NCBI GenBank assembly: GCA_965225625.1
Contig: CBDDBH010000002.1
Span: 14,157 to 78,156, forward strand
DNA: 64,000 bases
Source of the DNA: CBDDBH01 sp965225625
GTDB taxonomy: Bacteria > Pseudomonadota > Gammaproteobacteria > JADZEE01
Reading direction: 5' to 3'
Part shown: piece after piece, positions 8,362 to 17,343 of the stretch
Numbering within the stretch: position 1 is the first letter of the stretch
Layout: each line of letters begins with the position of its first letter
The notes under the pieces: generated by a model
What the model was told of the DNA's origin: nothing
The model's database searches: none
Seen by the model: the letters and a program-made list of their open reading frames with translations, nothing else
Made by a program: the position numbers and the translations under genes

Positions 8362-9057
8362 TTATTCGGCTACAGGCAGCTCTCGGATCGAATAGTCATG
8401 AGTCAGTTTGCGTCCCAATATGGGATCTTCGAGTTCCATCGTGAACGCCGCTGCAGGTCGTACCTTACCCTGAACCGCCAGTGTCCCACAGAACATGGCA
8501 GTACCGGGCGCGAGACCGCCATCGGCTTCGTCGTACAGGTTCATGAGTTCACTCGGCAATCGCAAGCCGCTAATCGAACCTTCTTGATAGATCACGCGGT
8601 CACCATCGATTTGTGCATAGGAACGCAGTACCAGATCGTCCCAATGTGCAACGACATCGTCGTACGACCACAGCGTATTGGAAATCGGCTTCGCACAGGC
8701 CTGCTTGGCCACGGTCACACTGTAAGTTTCTGCCTCACGATCGGTATGATCCGACCCCACGGCAACCCACAGTACATCGCCGATCTGCAATAACACTGCT
8801 TCGGCTTCACCACTGGACGCCGCGCCGGCGACGTCAATCGATTGTGCAGTCGTCAGCAGGCTTGCCGCGACCCGGTAAAACGTCGGCGTCGATTTCGGCC
8901 GTGGAATACCGAGCTCCTCGAGTTCGCGGATATGCGCCTCCATCGCCGCGGCGTCACGACCAGTCCAGCCGGCAATGACCAGGTCATCGATCGACGCAGT
9001 CAGCTCCGTTTCCAGCCCCTGGTGGATTGCGCTAAATGCGAGATTGTTGGCTGCCAT
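8362..9057 (-). CDS. DUF2848 family protein
   Basis: The product is 231 aa and resembles the DUF2848 family throughout, including the VGSDHTDREAE segment and the region around ISNTLWSYDDVVAHWDDL. The fold is related to fumarylacetoacetate hydrolase-like proteins in some classifications, and these genes are commonly found in amide and acid catabolic clusters, but no function is established. A GAGG site precedes the ATG by about eight bases. Spacing to the old-yellow-enzyme upstream is 8 bases and to the cupin downstream 16 bases, supporting co-transcription. Confidence 0.8.
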   Translation of the reverse strand: MAANNLAFSAIHQGLETELTASIDDLVIAGWTGRDAAAMEAHIRELEELGIPRPKSTPTFYRVAASLLTTAQSIDVAGAASSGEAEAVLLQIGDVLWVAVGSDHTDREAETYSVTVAKQACAKPISNTLWSYDDVVAHWDDLVLRSYAQIDGDRVIYQEGSISGLRLPSELMNLYDEADGGLAPGTAMFCGTLAVQGKVRPAAAFTMELEDPILGRKLTHDYSIRELPVAE

Positions 9058-9065
9058 CGATAACC

Positions 9066-10214
9066 TCAGAAAATATTCGAACGTTCGTACTGCACCGGCC
9101 AGCGTACATTATCCGCCTTCAAAGCTTTGGCGCTGCGCAAAGGCCACACCGGATCGGCGAGCAGCGTGCGGCCGAGCACGACGAGATCGGCCTGTCCGTT
9201 GGCGATAATCGATTCCGCCAGATCCGGACTGTTGATGAGACCAATGGCGCCTGTCGCCAATCCAGTTTCGGCTTTAATCCGTTGCGCGAACGCTACCTGA
9301 TAACCCGGATGGATTGGGATCTGCTGGCGTGGATCGTTACCGCCGGAGGAACAATCGATCAGATCCACATCGCCGCGTTCACGCAATCGTTGGCACAGCC
9401 AAAGACTATCCTCTAACGACCAGCCGCCTTCGACCCAATCCGTTACCGACAAGCGCAAAAACAGGGGCAGCTCAGCGGGCCACTCGTCGCGGATCGCATC
9501 CAGCGTTTGCAGCAGCAGCCGTGCGCGATTGTCGATAGAGCCGCCGTACTCGTCAGTACGCTGATTGCTCAGCGGCGAGAGGAATTGGTGGAACAAATAC
9601 CCATGGGCTGCATGGACCTCCAGGATCCGAAATCCAGCTTCGCGCGCACGCCGCACCGCGGCTCGATAATCTTCGATGGACTGCGCAATGACCTCGGCAT
9701 CCATGGCTGTAGGCGTTGGCCAGCCTCGCGCATAGGCGAGCACACTTGGTGCAATCGGCAGCCAACCGCCCGCATCCACGGAAATCGGTTCGGTTCCCTC
9801 CCACGGACGGCCCACGGAAGCCTTGCGGCCGGCGTGGCCGAGTTGGATCGCCGGTACTGCGTTCTGAGTTTCAATGAATCTCACTATGCGGGCCAGCGCA
9901 TCACGTTGTTCGTCGTTCCACAATCCCAGGCAATGTCGGGTAATGCGGCCACGGGGCTCGGTATGCACTGCTTCCGTGGTGACGATGCCGGCGCCGCCGG
10001 CAGCGCGCGCACCCAGGTGCACGAAGTGCCAGTCATTGACTAGACCATCTTCGGCTGAGTATTGGCACATCGGCGACAGCATGATGCGATTCTTAATGAT
10101 CACCGAACGTATCGTCAGCGGGCGGAACAGATGAGGCTCCGGATCGCGACGCAATATCCGCCGGTCGTTCTCACCGGTCGTACGCGAATCGATTTGTAGC
10201 TCCGCGCGCGTCAA
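9066..10214 (-). CDS. NADH:flavin oxidoreductase, old yellow enzyme family (YqjM/XenA-like)
   Basis: The product is about 382 aa. SPMCQYSAEDG carries the flavin-tuning cysteine typical of the YqjM/XenA class, and the substrate-binding histidines appear in EVHAAHGYLFHQFLSPLSNQRTDEYGGS. FMN-binding residues occur in VVLGRTLLADP near the C-terminus. These enzymes reduce activated C=C bonds of enones, maleimides or nitroesters. The start is TTG at 10214, with AAGGAG eight bases upstream, and its first bases overlap the stop of the EthD gene, so the two are translationally coupled. Confidence 0.92.
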   Translation of the reverse strand: MTRAELQIDSRTTGENDRRILRRDPEPHLFRPLTIRSVIIKNRIMLSPMCQYSAEDGLVNDWHFVHLGARAAGGAGIVTTEAVHTEPRGRITRHCLGLWNDEQRDALARIVRFIETQNAVPAIQLGHAGRKASVGRPWEGTEPISVDAGGWLPIAPSVLAYARGWPTPTAMDAEVIAQSIEDYRAAVRRAREAGFRILEVHAAHGYLFHQFLSPLSNQRTDEYGGSIDNRARLLLQTLDAIRDEWPAELPLFLRLSVTDWVEGGWSLEDSLWLCQRLRERGDVDLIDCSSGGNDPRQQIPIHPGYQVAFAQRIKAETGLATGAIGLINSPDLAESIIANGQADLVVLGRTLLADPVWPLRSAKALKADNVRWPVQYERSNIF

Positions 10215-10543
10215 AAAATAGACTCCTTTTGCATCGCCTGGTGAAACACCTCGCCCGCGAATGCGGGGAAGCGCGCAAAGTCCTCCCGGGCCGCGGCTCG
10301 GGCGGGCGAACGTAGTGCCGCGTCCAGGGCGGTAGAGGATTCAAACTGCATTTGTGCGAGTAGGCACACCCCACCAGGATTAACAGGATAAGGGTCGCTG
10401 CTGTCCTGCGGCGTGTGTAGAGTGAGCGCCTCTATGCCAGGGAATTGCTTGAGAATTGCAGCGTGCTCTTGCCGGTAATAGTCGGTAAAACGTCGGGGAT
10501 TTTCGGCGGCACCCTGATAGCGCACGAAATACGATACTGACAT
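10211..10543 (-). CDS. EthD-domain protein
   Basis: The product is 110 aa. The N-terminal MSVSYFVRYQG and the segment FTDYYRQEHAAILKQFPGI fit the EthD/dimeric alpha-beta barrel fold found in small proteins that accompany oxygenases and catabolic operons. It is the first gene of the ten-gene minus-strand run ending at 1641 and overlaps the old-yellow-enzyme gene by four bases. No specific reaction can be assigned. Confidence 0.75.
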   Translation of the reverse strand: MSVSYFVRYQGAAENPRRFTDYYRQEHAAILKQFPGIEALTLHTPQDSSDPYPVNPGGVCLLAQMQFESSTALDAALRSPARAAAREDFARFPAFAGEVFHQAMQKESIF

Positions 10544-10604
10544 TGCTGTTCTCTATCGGCTTGGTTTCGGCGCAAGAATAACAGCAAACCATGTGATGTG
10601 CACG

Positions 10605-10614
10605 TGATATATCA
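10605..10614. promoter_or_regulatory. Candidate operator palindrome in divergent promoter region
   Basis: TGATATATCA is a perfect 10-base palindrome within the 145-base gap between the divergent EthD gene (start 10543) and the TPP-enzyme gene (start 10689). Its position suits a regulator of either or both genes, possibly the local GntR protein. The site is short and AT-rich, so chance is a real alternative. Confidence 0.25.
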
Positions 10615-10688
10615 ACTTAATCAGGCCGAAACGAGGCATTGCTGGATTCTGTTATCCTGCGAAAGAATTTACGCAAGGATCCGGGAAA

Positions 10689-12434
10689 ATGCTCAAAAAA
10701 GCCTCCGTCTACTCAGGCGCCGATCTGTTGTTGAATATTCTGCGCAACTACGGTGTCGAATACATCTTCTCTTCGCCCGGGACCGAATGGGCGCCCTTCT
10801 GGGAAGCACTGGCCCGTCAAAAAGGCGAAGGGCTCGATGGCCCGCAATATTTGAACACGCGCCACGAAGACATCGCGACCGGCATGGCGTTGGGCTATGG
10901 CAAAGCGACCAACAACTTCACGGTGTGCGTCATCCACTCCACCGTCGGCACTTTGCATGCGAGCATGGGGATACGCGCGGCCTACCAACAGAAAATTCCG
11001 ATGTTGGTACTGTCGGGTGAGTCGGTCACCTTGGGCGAGGCGGGTCAGACCTGGGTGGGAGGACAATGGGAACGTTTTCTCACCGATTACGGCGGACCAG
11101 CGCGCCTGGTCGAACCGTTCGTAAAGTCGTCATTCAGCATCAACAGCGACACGTTATTACCTGGCACTATTCATCGAGCCTGCCGTATGGCCATGACCGC
11201 CCCGGCAGGCCCCGTGTTTCTGTCTGTTCCCTACGAGTACCTGGCGGCTCCGGCCATCGGGCCGGCGCCGGTCGCCTCCTCCATGCCGGTGCAAGCCACC
11301 GCGGATCCAGCCGCACTGAAGCAGGCTGCTGCGATATTGGCGGGGAGCAAACGTCCGCTGCTCATAACCGAGAATCTCGGCCGCAACCCCGGTGCGGTGG
11401 CGGATCTTGTCGACCTCGCCGAGCTGCTTGGCGCACCGGTGGTCGAGAGCATGCATCCGGAACAGGTCAATTTCCCCAGACAACACGATCTGCACGGTGG
11501 CTTCGGCGTGCAGCCGTTTCTGCAAAAGTCCGACGCGGTACTTCTATTGGGTATGATCGGTTCTCCGTGGTATCCCGATACTGCGCAACGACCCAGTCAC
11601 ACCCAGGTGATCGCAATTGGCGACGATCCTCTGCGCGAACGTGTTCCCTATAGCGCCATCGCGCCAGATCTGGTCATTACCGGCCGCAGCGATCAGGCCT
11701 TAGCGGAACTCAGGGATCTGGTGGCTGGCAAAATGCGTGGCAAAAAGAAGGCCGTAGCCGCGCGCCGCAAGACCATTGCGCGCACGAATAACGCGCGCCG
11801 CGCAAAGTGGCACCGCAACGCGCGTGCCCAGGCCAAGAACACGCCTATCGACATGCGCTGGTTTTGCGAGGAGCTCGCTGAGATGTTACCTGCCAACGCG
11901 ATTATGGTAGATGAGACCATCGTGTCGCGCTCAACACTGCTCAATACGCTCGACCATCTGCAACCCGGTCACTTTTACGACGCTTTAAGCGGCGGCCTCG
12001 GACTTGGTCTCGGCGTGGGTCTGGGCGTTAAAGTCGCCAACCTGGACAAACCCGTCGTCACGGTCGTGGGTGACGGTACCTTCAACTACAACCCACCGCT
12101 CGCGGCTTTGGGATTCTGCCAGGAATACCGCGTACCCATGCTCATCATAATTGCCAATAACAACCGCTATCGCAGCATGCAAATGGCCGTAGAAAAAGAA
12201 TATCCAGACGGCTGGGCGGCACGCACAAACACCTACTTTGGCGCCCACATCTCACCGCGCGTCAACTATGCGGGAATGGCGGAGCTTGTCGGTGGTTACG
12301 GTGAAACGGTCGAAGATCCTGCGGCGATCCGACCCGCGATAAACCGCGCATTGAAAGCACTAAAACAGGACCGGCCGGCGATACTCGATGTGATCATCGA
12401 TGATGAGTTGAAATTTCTTTCGAGTATTCATTAA
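10689..12434 (+). CDS. Thiamine-pyrophosphate-dependent enzyme (acetolactate synthase-like)
   Basis: The product is 581 aa with the usual three domains: an N-terminal pyrimidine-binding domain with the catalytic Glu in NTRHEDIATGMALG, a central domain, and a C-terminal pyrophosphate domain with GDGTFNYNPPLAALGFCQEY and the distal IIIANNNRY. The class contains acetolactate synthase, benzoylformate decarboxylase and many uncharacterised 2-keto-acid decarboxylases. A Lys/Arg-rich linker precedes the C-terminal domain. AAGGATCC precedes the ATG. It stands alone on the plus strand, divergent from the EthD-led operon, and converges on a Rieske gene. Two other, divergent TPP enzymes occur at 23182 and 58837. 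Confidence 0.88.
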   Translation: MLKKASVYSGADLLLNILRNYGVEYIFSSPGTEWAPFWEALARQKGEGLDGPQYLNTRHEDIATGMALGYGKATNNFTVCVIHSTVGTLHASMGIRAAYQQKIPMLVLSGESVTLGEAGQTWVGGQWERFLTDYGGPARLVEPFVKSSFSINSDTLLPGTIHRACRMAMTAPAGPVFLSVPYEYLAAPAIGPAPVASSMPVQATADPAALKQAAAILAGSKRPLLITENLGRNPGAVADLVDLAELLGAPVVESMHPEQVNFPRQHDLHGGFGVQPFLQKSDAVLLLGMIGSPWYPDTAQRPSHTQVIAIGDDPLRERVPYSAIAPDLVITGRSDQALAELRDLVAGKMRGKKKAVAARRKTIARTNNARRAKWHRNARAQAKNTPIDMRWFCEELAEMLPANAIMVDETIVSRSTLLNTLDHLQPGHFYDALSGGLGLGLGVGLGVKVANLDKPVVTVVGDGTFNYNPPLAALGFCQEYRVPMLIIIANNNRYRSMQMAVEKEYPDGWAARTNTYFGAHISPRVNYAGMAELVGGYGETVEDPAAIRPAINRALKALKQDRPAILDVIIDDELKFLSSIH

Positions 12435-12455
12435 CGCATCGCGGCGGGACCGCGA

Positions 12456-12839
12456 TTAGCCGGCGGCGTCTTTAGCGGTGTCGAGACGAGATGCGCCTGA
12501 ACCCTTGACGCCTTCGTGCGTCTTGCGCACGCGCATGTGGTTGCCTTCAACAGTAACCTCGTAGCCACCGATATCTTCACCGGGTGCATTAACGCACTTT
12601 CCCGATTCCATCCGGTACACATAACCGTGGAGATTACATCTGAGCAACGAGCCATTACTCATCGGCATTCCGGTTTTCAACAGGTCCGCACGTCTGTGCG
12701 CGCAGAAGCGACCGACACCGTGGTATTTTTCTCCCGCTTTGTAAATCACTACCCTGTCGTCGCCGGCTTTAGCGGCGACCGGAAATTCTGTTGTCGAGGG
12801 GTCGATACCTTCCAGCTCAATCCAAACGTTGTCTTCCAT
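12456..12839 (-). CDS. Rieske [2Fe-2S] domain protein
   Basis: The product is 127 aa. Cluster ligands are in CAHRRADLL and, about 20 residues later, in CNLHGYVYRMESGKC. This resembles ring-hydroxylating oxygenase N-domains more than bphA3-type ferredoxins, since the first motif is CxHR, but no catalytic domain follows and the ORF ends cleanly. The C-terminal tail is Ser/Gly/Ala-rich. It is the last gene of a minus-strand group with the acyl-CoA ligase and the PanE-like reductase. It may be a stand-alone electron carrier. Confidence 0.85.
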   Translation of the reverse strand: MEDNVWIELEGIDPSTTEFPVAAKAGDDRVVIYKAGEKYHGVGRFCAHRRADLLKTGMPMSNGSLLRCNLHGYVYRMESGKCVNAPGEDIGGYEVTVEGNHMRVRKTHEGVKGSGASRLDTAKDAAG

Positions 12840-12902
12840 CGCGTTCGCCGCTCCTCGTGTCTGCTTTGATTCAGGCGCTTCGCTCTTTGGCGAGCCCGGA
12901 TG

Positions 12903-13130
12903 TTAAACCAAGGCTTGGCATTTGCCCAGATGCGGCCACAGTTTAATCACCGACGGCAACAAGATCATGAATGACATCTGAAGCGCGTGCAGCTGCGTCC
13001 TGCCGATCGTCGAGATAAGTAGTCCCAAAGACAAGACTGTGACGATGAACACTGTCGCCAGCGCCTGTTCCGCCTCGGCGAGGTTGGCTCGAGTTGCGGC
13101 GACGTCTTCAATGCGGGTCCCTTCCTGCAA
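12903..13130 (-). CDS. Possible small membrane protein (hypothetical)
   Basis: A 75-codon frame starting with TTG fits between the Rieske gene and the PanE-like gene on the same strand. The middle contains a plausible transmembrane segment, TVFIVTVLSLGLLISTIG, followed by a second hydrophobic stretch. No family was recognised, and there is no strong ribosome-binding site. It could equally be a remnant of a larger membrane protein. Confidence 0.3.
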   Translation of the reverse strand: MQEGTRIEDVAATRANLAEAEQALATVFIVTVLSLGLLISTIGRTQLHALQMSFMILLPSVIKLWPHLGKCQALV

Positions 13131-13140
13131 GTGCTACGCC

Positions 13141-14121
13141 TTACTGCGGATGAGCAGCTGCCGTGCGTGCACGCTGGCGGACCAAGGCAAGAACGATATC
13201 GATTGCCGGTGTCGCCACGGCAACCACCCGCCCCAACTCCTGCACGGCCGCAACCAGCGCTTCGATTTCCATCGGCCGGCCACGCTCCAGATCCTGCAGC
13301 ATGGAGGTCTTGTGGGCGCCCACCGCCGCCGCGCCGTCGATGCGTTTGTCCACGTCGACGCCAAAGCGTACACCGAGTCGCTCGCCGATTGCCTGCGCCT
13401 CGACCATCATTGCGCGGGCAACATCGCGCGTGCCTGGTGAATCGGTCGCAATGACATCCAAAGTGGCATGAGTCAGCGCACTGATGGGATTGAAACTTAG
13501 ATTGCCCCAGAGCTTTATCCAAATCTCATCGCGAATGCGGCGGATGGGTGACTTGAACCCCGCATCCCTAAGCGCCGCACTGAAAGCCTCAACGCGCTGC
13601 GTTTTCTCACCGCTGGGCTCACCGACTGAAAAACGATTGCCGTCGAGATGTTCGATAACACCGGGTTCTACAACTTCGCATGCAGGATAAACGACACAGC
13701 CAATGGCTCGCTGCGGTCCGATTTCATCCCAGATCCGACCGCCAGGATCGACGCTTTGCACACGTCGGTCCTGCCACTCGCCGGCCAATTTGTAGAAATA
13801 CCACCACGGCACACCATTGGTCGCAGTGACAACGGCCGTGTCGGCGCTGAGCAAAGGCTTTATGCGTTCAACGATAGCGGGCACCGAGTGGGCTTTGAGC
13901 GTGACAATCACGAAGTCCTGCGGTTGCAGCGTCGCCGGATCGTCGCTGGCCTCAAGCTCAACGCTCCGTTCGTTTCCGTCTATGCGTAGGCGCAAGCCGT
14001 CGGCCTTTATCGCCTGCAGATGCGGGCCACGCGCAATTATCGATACCTGCTGTCCGCTGGTCGCGAGTTGCACTGCCAGGTAACCGCCGATCGCGCCGGC
14101 GCCGTATACGCAGATCCGCAT
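13141..14121 (-). CDS. Ketopantoate reductase family (PanE/ApbA) oxidoreductase
   Basis: The product is 326 aa. An N-terminal NADP-binding motif GAGAIGGYLA starts at residue 6; the catalytic lysine is in VTLKAHSVPAIVERI, followed by ATNGVPWWYF, and a second lysine is in IKLWGNLSFNPISALT. These are landmarks of 2-dehydropantoate 2-reductase homologues. Many paralogues in catabolic clusters reduce other 2-keto acids, and its placement 15 bases downstream of an acyl-CoA ligase, away from pantothenate genes, favours such a role. Confidence 0.88.
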   Translation of the reverse strand: MRICVYGAGAIGGYLAVQLATSGQQVSIIARGPHLQAIKADGLRLRIDGNERSVELEASDDPATLQPQDFVIVTLKAHSVPAIVERIKPLLSADTAVVTATNGVPWWYFYKLAGEWQDRRVQSVDPGGRIWDEIGPQRAIGCVVYPACEVVEPGVIEHLDGNRFSVGEPSGEKTQRVEAFSAALRDAGFKSPIRRIRDEIWIKLWGNLSFNPISALTHATLDVIATDSPGTRDVARAMMVEAQAIGERLGVRFGVDVDKRIDGAAAVGAHKTSMLQDLERGRPMEIEALVAAVQELGRVVAVATPAIDIVLALVRQRARTAAAHPQ

Positions 14122-14135
14122 CGCGTTTGCCCGCG

Positions 14136-15653
14136 TCAGGTTAATCCGAGCTTCTCGGCGAGCCCGATGCGCTGCATTTTACCGGTGGGCCCTTTCGGGA
14201 TCTCGTCGAGAAACACAATCTGCCGTGGTACTTTGAAATCCGCGAGCCGCTGTGCGGCAAAATCTCGGATCTCACGCTCGCTTGCCTGCTGGCCCTCGGC
14301 CAATACCACCGCTGCGGCGACATCCTCGCCGAGTTTGTCGTGCGGCTTGCCGAAGGTGACAACCTGTTGCACGGCGGGATGATCCATCAACACATCGTCG
14401 ACTTCGCGCGGAGATATTTTTTCACCGCCGCGATTGATGATCTCTTTCAGGCGACCCGTTATACGCAGATAACCCTCCTCATCCATCACTCCCTGATCAC
14501 CCGTGCGGAACCAGCCGTTGGTAAACGCCTCGGCATTTGCCTTGGGATTACTTTCGTAGCCGGCCGTTACATTTGCGCCGCGAATAACAATCTCGCCGAC
14601 CTGGCCGCCCGCCAGTAGTTCGCCGGACGCGTCCATCACGCTGACCTCGGGGCCAGCCGCCACGCCTACAGTACCCGGCTTGCGCTCTCGCGGCGGCAAC
14701 GGATTACTGGTCGTCTGGTGGGCCGCCTCGGTCATTGCATAGGCCTCGATCACTGGGGCACCGAACGCTTGCTCCAGCGCGACCATCACCTGACTCGGGA
14801 GCGACGCCGAACTCGATCGAATAAAACGTAACTGCTTACGTTCGATTACATCGCGGCTGCGCTCCGCGCGGGCGAGGATCGCTTGATGCATCGTTGGTAC
14901 CGCCGTGTACCAGCTCGGCGATGAATCCTCCAGCCAGCCGAAGAACTTCAGCGCGTTGAAACCCGGACAGCAGTAGGTGCTACCCCCGGCTCCCAAGGAC
15001 GCCAGTATGGCCGCTATTAAACCGTGAATGTGGAATAGCGGCATCATGTTCAGACAGCAATCCTCAGCGCTCAGCGCCAGTGTCGTTTGAATATTCTGCG
15101 CGGAGGCCGTTACATTACTATGCATGAGGGGCACGATCTTAGGACGTGAAGTCGTGCCGGACGTGTGTAACACCAAGGCAATGTCATCGGCTTGCGCAAG
15201 ACCGGTGCTGACAGGCGTGCCCCCGGTCGTGTTGACGAACTCGAACAGTCCCGCAGGCTGTTGTGGTTGATGCGTAATCTCCAGCACGGGTATATCGAGC
15301 TTCGCTGCCGCGGCGCGCGCCGGTGTTTCATCACCCTGCGCTACGATCAACGCCTTGGCCTTTAGATCAGATATATAAAATTCGAACTCATCCTGCCGGT
15401 AGGCGGGGTTCAAAGGCGCCGTCGTTGCTGCACACGCGATCGCAGTGAAGGCACTCGCCATCTCTGGTCCGTTCGGCAATACAATCGCGACGAGATCGCC
15501 TCGGCCAATACCCAATGCGTTCAGCGCGGTGACCGTTGCGGTGATGTGCGCGCGTAGCCCGGCATGGTCTAGAACGCTGCGTTCGGGCGCTGCCAACGCG
15601 GGCGCGCTTGCTGTAGCCGCACCCATGAGGTCAAAAATAGTGTGTCCAGCCAT
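14136..15653 (-). CDS. AMP-forming acyl-CoA synthetase (oxalyl-CoA synthetase-like)
   Basis: The product is 505 aa. Adenylation-domain motifs are all present: the P-loop LHTSGTTSRPK, AYAMTEAAHQTTSNPLPP, the hinge FRTGDQGVMDEEGYLRITGRLKEII and the C-terminal catalytic lysine in PTGKMQR. The short N-terminus and general sequence resemble the oxalate-CoA ligase/FadD-like group, but the acid substrate cannot be inferred. It is the first gene of a minus-strand operon with the PanE-like reductase. Confidence 0.9.
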   Translation of the reverse strand: MAGHTIFDLMGAATASAPALAAPERSVLDHAGLRAHITATVTALNALGIGRGDLVAIVLPNGPEMASAFTAIACAATTAPLNPAYRQDEFEFYISDLKAKALIVAQGDETPARAAAAKLDIPVLEITHQPQQPAGLFEFVNTTGGTPVSTGLAQADDIALVLHTSGTTSRPKIVPLMHSNVTASAQNIQTTLALSAEDCCLNMMPLFHIHGLIAAILASLGAGGSTYCCPGFNALKFFGWLEDSSPSWYTAVPTMHQAILARAERSRDVIERKQLRFIRSSSASLPSQVMVALEQAFGAPVIEAYAMTEAAHQTTSNPLPPRERKPGTVGVAAGPEVSVMDASGELLAGGQVGEIVIRGANVTAGYESNPKANAEAFTNGWFRTGDQGVMDEEGYLRITGRLKEIINRGGEKISPREVDDVLMDHPAVQQVVTFGKPHDKLGEDVAAAVVLAEGQQASEREIRDFAAQRLADFKVPRQIVFLDEIPKGPTGKMQRIGLAEKLGLT

Positions 15654-15733
15654 ACTTAGCGCCTGCGAAAAAACCGGCGGTATAGACTACACGAAGTTGC
15701 TGACAAGGTGCGTGCTGCGCGCGAACCGGTACG

Positions 15734-16150
15734 TCAGGGAAAAGTCGATGCGTATTTGCCGATCCATTCCTGCGCGGCAGCCTCTGCTGAAAGGGCACGT
15801 CCGTCGTTGTCGAACGCATCTTTACGATACTGTTCGATATGACAGATCTGTTCGCACATGCGGGCACGAAAGGCCTCTTTGGCGTCGAGGAACTCGACTC
15901 CGATCTGGTAGGATTCGCCAAGCCGATGGCACCAGACGACGCGACCATCGATTAGTTCGTTCTCGTCGATCATTGGAAAACCAACCTTGACCATGTTTCC
16001 CAGCTCTAACGGATCGACCGACACGCACGCCAGGCCGCCTATACTTACATTGGCCATTGGCCGAAGAGCGCCGCTCTGCGCATCCGTGCTCAACAGGCGA
16101 ACAGGAATGTCGCTTGGGTGTCTGATGAAATTTCTATGCTCAACGCCCAT
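15734..16150 (-). CDS. PilZ-domain protein
   Basis: About 138 aa from the ATG at 16150; a longer frame to 16249 lacks supporting features. The N-terminal part has the basic HRNFIRHPSDIPVRL followed by NVSIGGLACVS, resembling the RxxxR...D/NxSxxG c-di-GMP-binding pattern, with the second arginine replaced by His. VVWCHRLGESYQIGVEFLD continues the beta-barrel. PilZ proteins act as c-di-GMP effectors in motility, surface attachment or polysaccharide control. It is divergent from the glutathionyl-hydroquinone reductase gene, across a region with a 10-base inverted repeat. Confidence 0.8.
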   Translation of the reverse strand: MGVEHRNFIRHPSDIPVRLLSTDAQSGALRPMANVSIGGLACVSVDPLELGNMVKVGFPMIDENELIDGRVVWCHRLGESYQIGVEFLDAKEAFRARMCEQICHIEQYRKDAFDNDGRALSAEAAAQEWIGKYASTFP

Positions 16151-16226
16151 TGGAATTACGTTTACCGATTTTTCTCCTGTAGGCCTATTGACAGCTTGGC
16201 GATAAACCTTTGTGGGGAACTTTTTA

Positions 16227-16262
16227 CACTGAGCCGTTCGCGTCCACAATAGCGGCTCAGTG
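16227..16262. promoter_or_regulatory. Ten-base inverted repeat between divergent genes
   Basis: CACTGAGCCG (16227-16236) and CGGCTCAGTG (16253-16262) are perfect inverted copies separated by 16 bases. They lie upstream of the glutathionyl-hydroquinone reductase start (16294) and behind the PilZ start. The arrangement fits a dimeric regulator site or a 5'-leader hairpin. There is no T-run, so it is not a typical terminator. Confidence 0.4.
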
Positions 16263-16293
16263 AATCGCAGTATCGCTCAGCAAGGACTAAATT

Positions 16294-17271
16294 ATGGGTT
16301 CTCTCGTAGATGGTACATGGCAGGAAGGCGACAGTCGCACCGGTGCGGACGGCAAGTACGTTCGCAAAAACACCCAGTTCCGTAACTGGATCACCCACGA
16401 CGGAGCGCCGGGGCCAAGCGGCACAGGCGGATTTCCAGCCGAAGCTGGTCGTTATCATTTGTATATTTCACATGCTTGCCCCTGGGCCCACCGCACCCTC
16501 ATATATCGTAAGCTCAAAGGCTTGGAGGACATGATCTCGATCTCTGTCGTCAATCCGTTCATGGGTAGCGGCGGTTGGAGTTTTGAATCCGGTCCCGGGG
16601 TAGTCGCCGATCCAGTCGGCGATGCAGCCCACATGCATCACGTCTACGTCCGTGCCGACCCGCACTACACGGGCCGCGCATCAGTACCTATATTGTGGGA
16701 CCTAGCGGGAGAGACCATTGTCAGCAACGAATCTTCCGAAATCATCCGTATGTTCAACGATTCCTTCGACCAGCTCGGCGCAGAACCGACGGATTATTAT
16801 CCGCCGTCTCTGCGCATTGAGATTGACGCGTTAAACGCCGAAATCTATGCGAACGTGAATAATGGTGTGTATCGAGCCGGTTTTGCGCGCACACAGGAAA
16901 CTTATGAGGCCGCGGTTAACGATGTCTTCACAACACTGGATGCACTCGAACAACGGCTAGGCGCGCAGCGCTACCTGACTGGCAAGCGCCCAACAGAAGC
17001 GGACTGGCGTTTGTTCCCGACCCTGGTTCGTTTCGATCCGGTCTACGCCGGGCATTTCAAATGCAACTGGCGACGCATCCACGACTATCCAAATCTGTGG
17101 AACTATCTATGCGATCTCTACCAGTTGCCGAGTATCGCCGAAACCGTACACCTGGATCACATCAAGCAACACTATTACCAGAGTCACGAATCCGTAAATC
17201 CCACCCGCATCGTACCGATAGGGCCGGATATCGATTACACCGAGCCACATGATCGGGCACGATTAATGTGA
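16294..17271 (+). CDS. Glutathionyl-hydroquinone reductase (GST omega-like)
   Basis: The product is 325 aa, the normal length for the YqjG/ECM4/PcpF family. The N-terminal extension, the catalytic cysteine in SHACPWAHRTLI and the following VVNPFMGSGGWSF are characteristic, and the C-terminal helical domain includes TGKRPTEADWRLFPTLVRFDPVY. These enzymes reduce glutathionyl-hydroquinones back to hydroquinones, protecting against quinone by-products of aromatic degradation, which fits the surrounding oxygenases. It is transcribed alone, with a 10-base inverted repeat just upstream. Confidence 0.93.
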   Translation: MGSLVDGTWQEGDSRTGADGKYVRKNTQFRNWITHDGAPGPSGTGGFPAEAGRYHLYISHACPWAHRTLIYRKLKGLEDMISISVVNPFMGSGGWSFESGPGVVADPVGDAAHMHHVYVRADPHYTGRASVPILWDLAGETIVSNESSEIIRMFNDSFDQLGAEPTDYYPPSLRIEIDALNAEIYANVNNGVYRAGFARTQETYEAAVNDVFTTLDALEQRLGAQRYLTGKRPTEADWRLFPTLVRFDPVYAGHFKCNWRRIHDYPNLWNYLCDLYQLPSIAETVHLDHIKQHYYQSHESVNPTRIVPIGPDIDYTEPHDRARLM

Positions 17272-17343
17272 CCGAGGGTAAAGATCTCTCATGCCGAAGC
17301 ATCGTCGAGAAACAACACACTGCACCCTTTCTTACCTAAGCGC

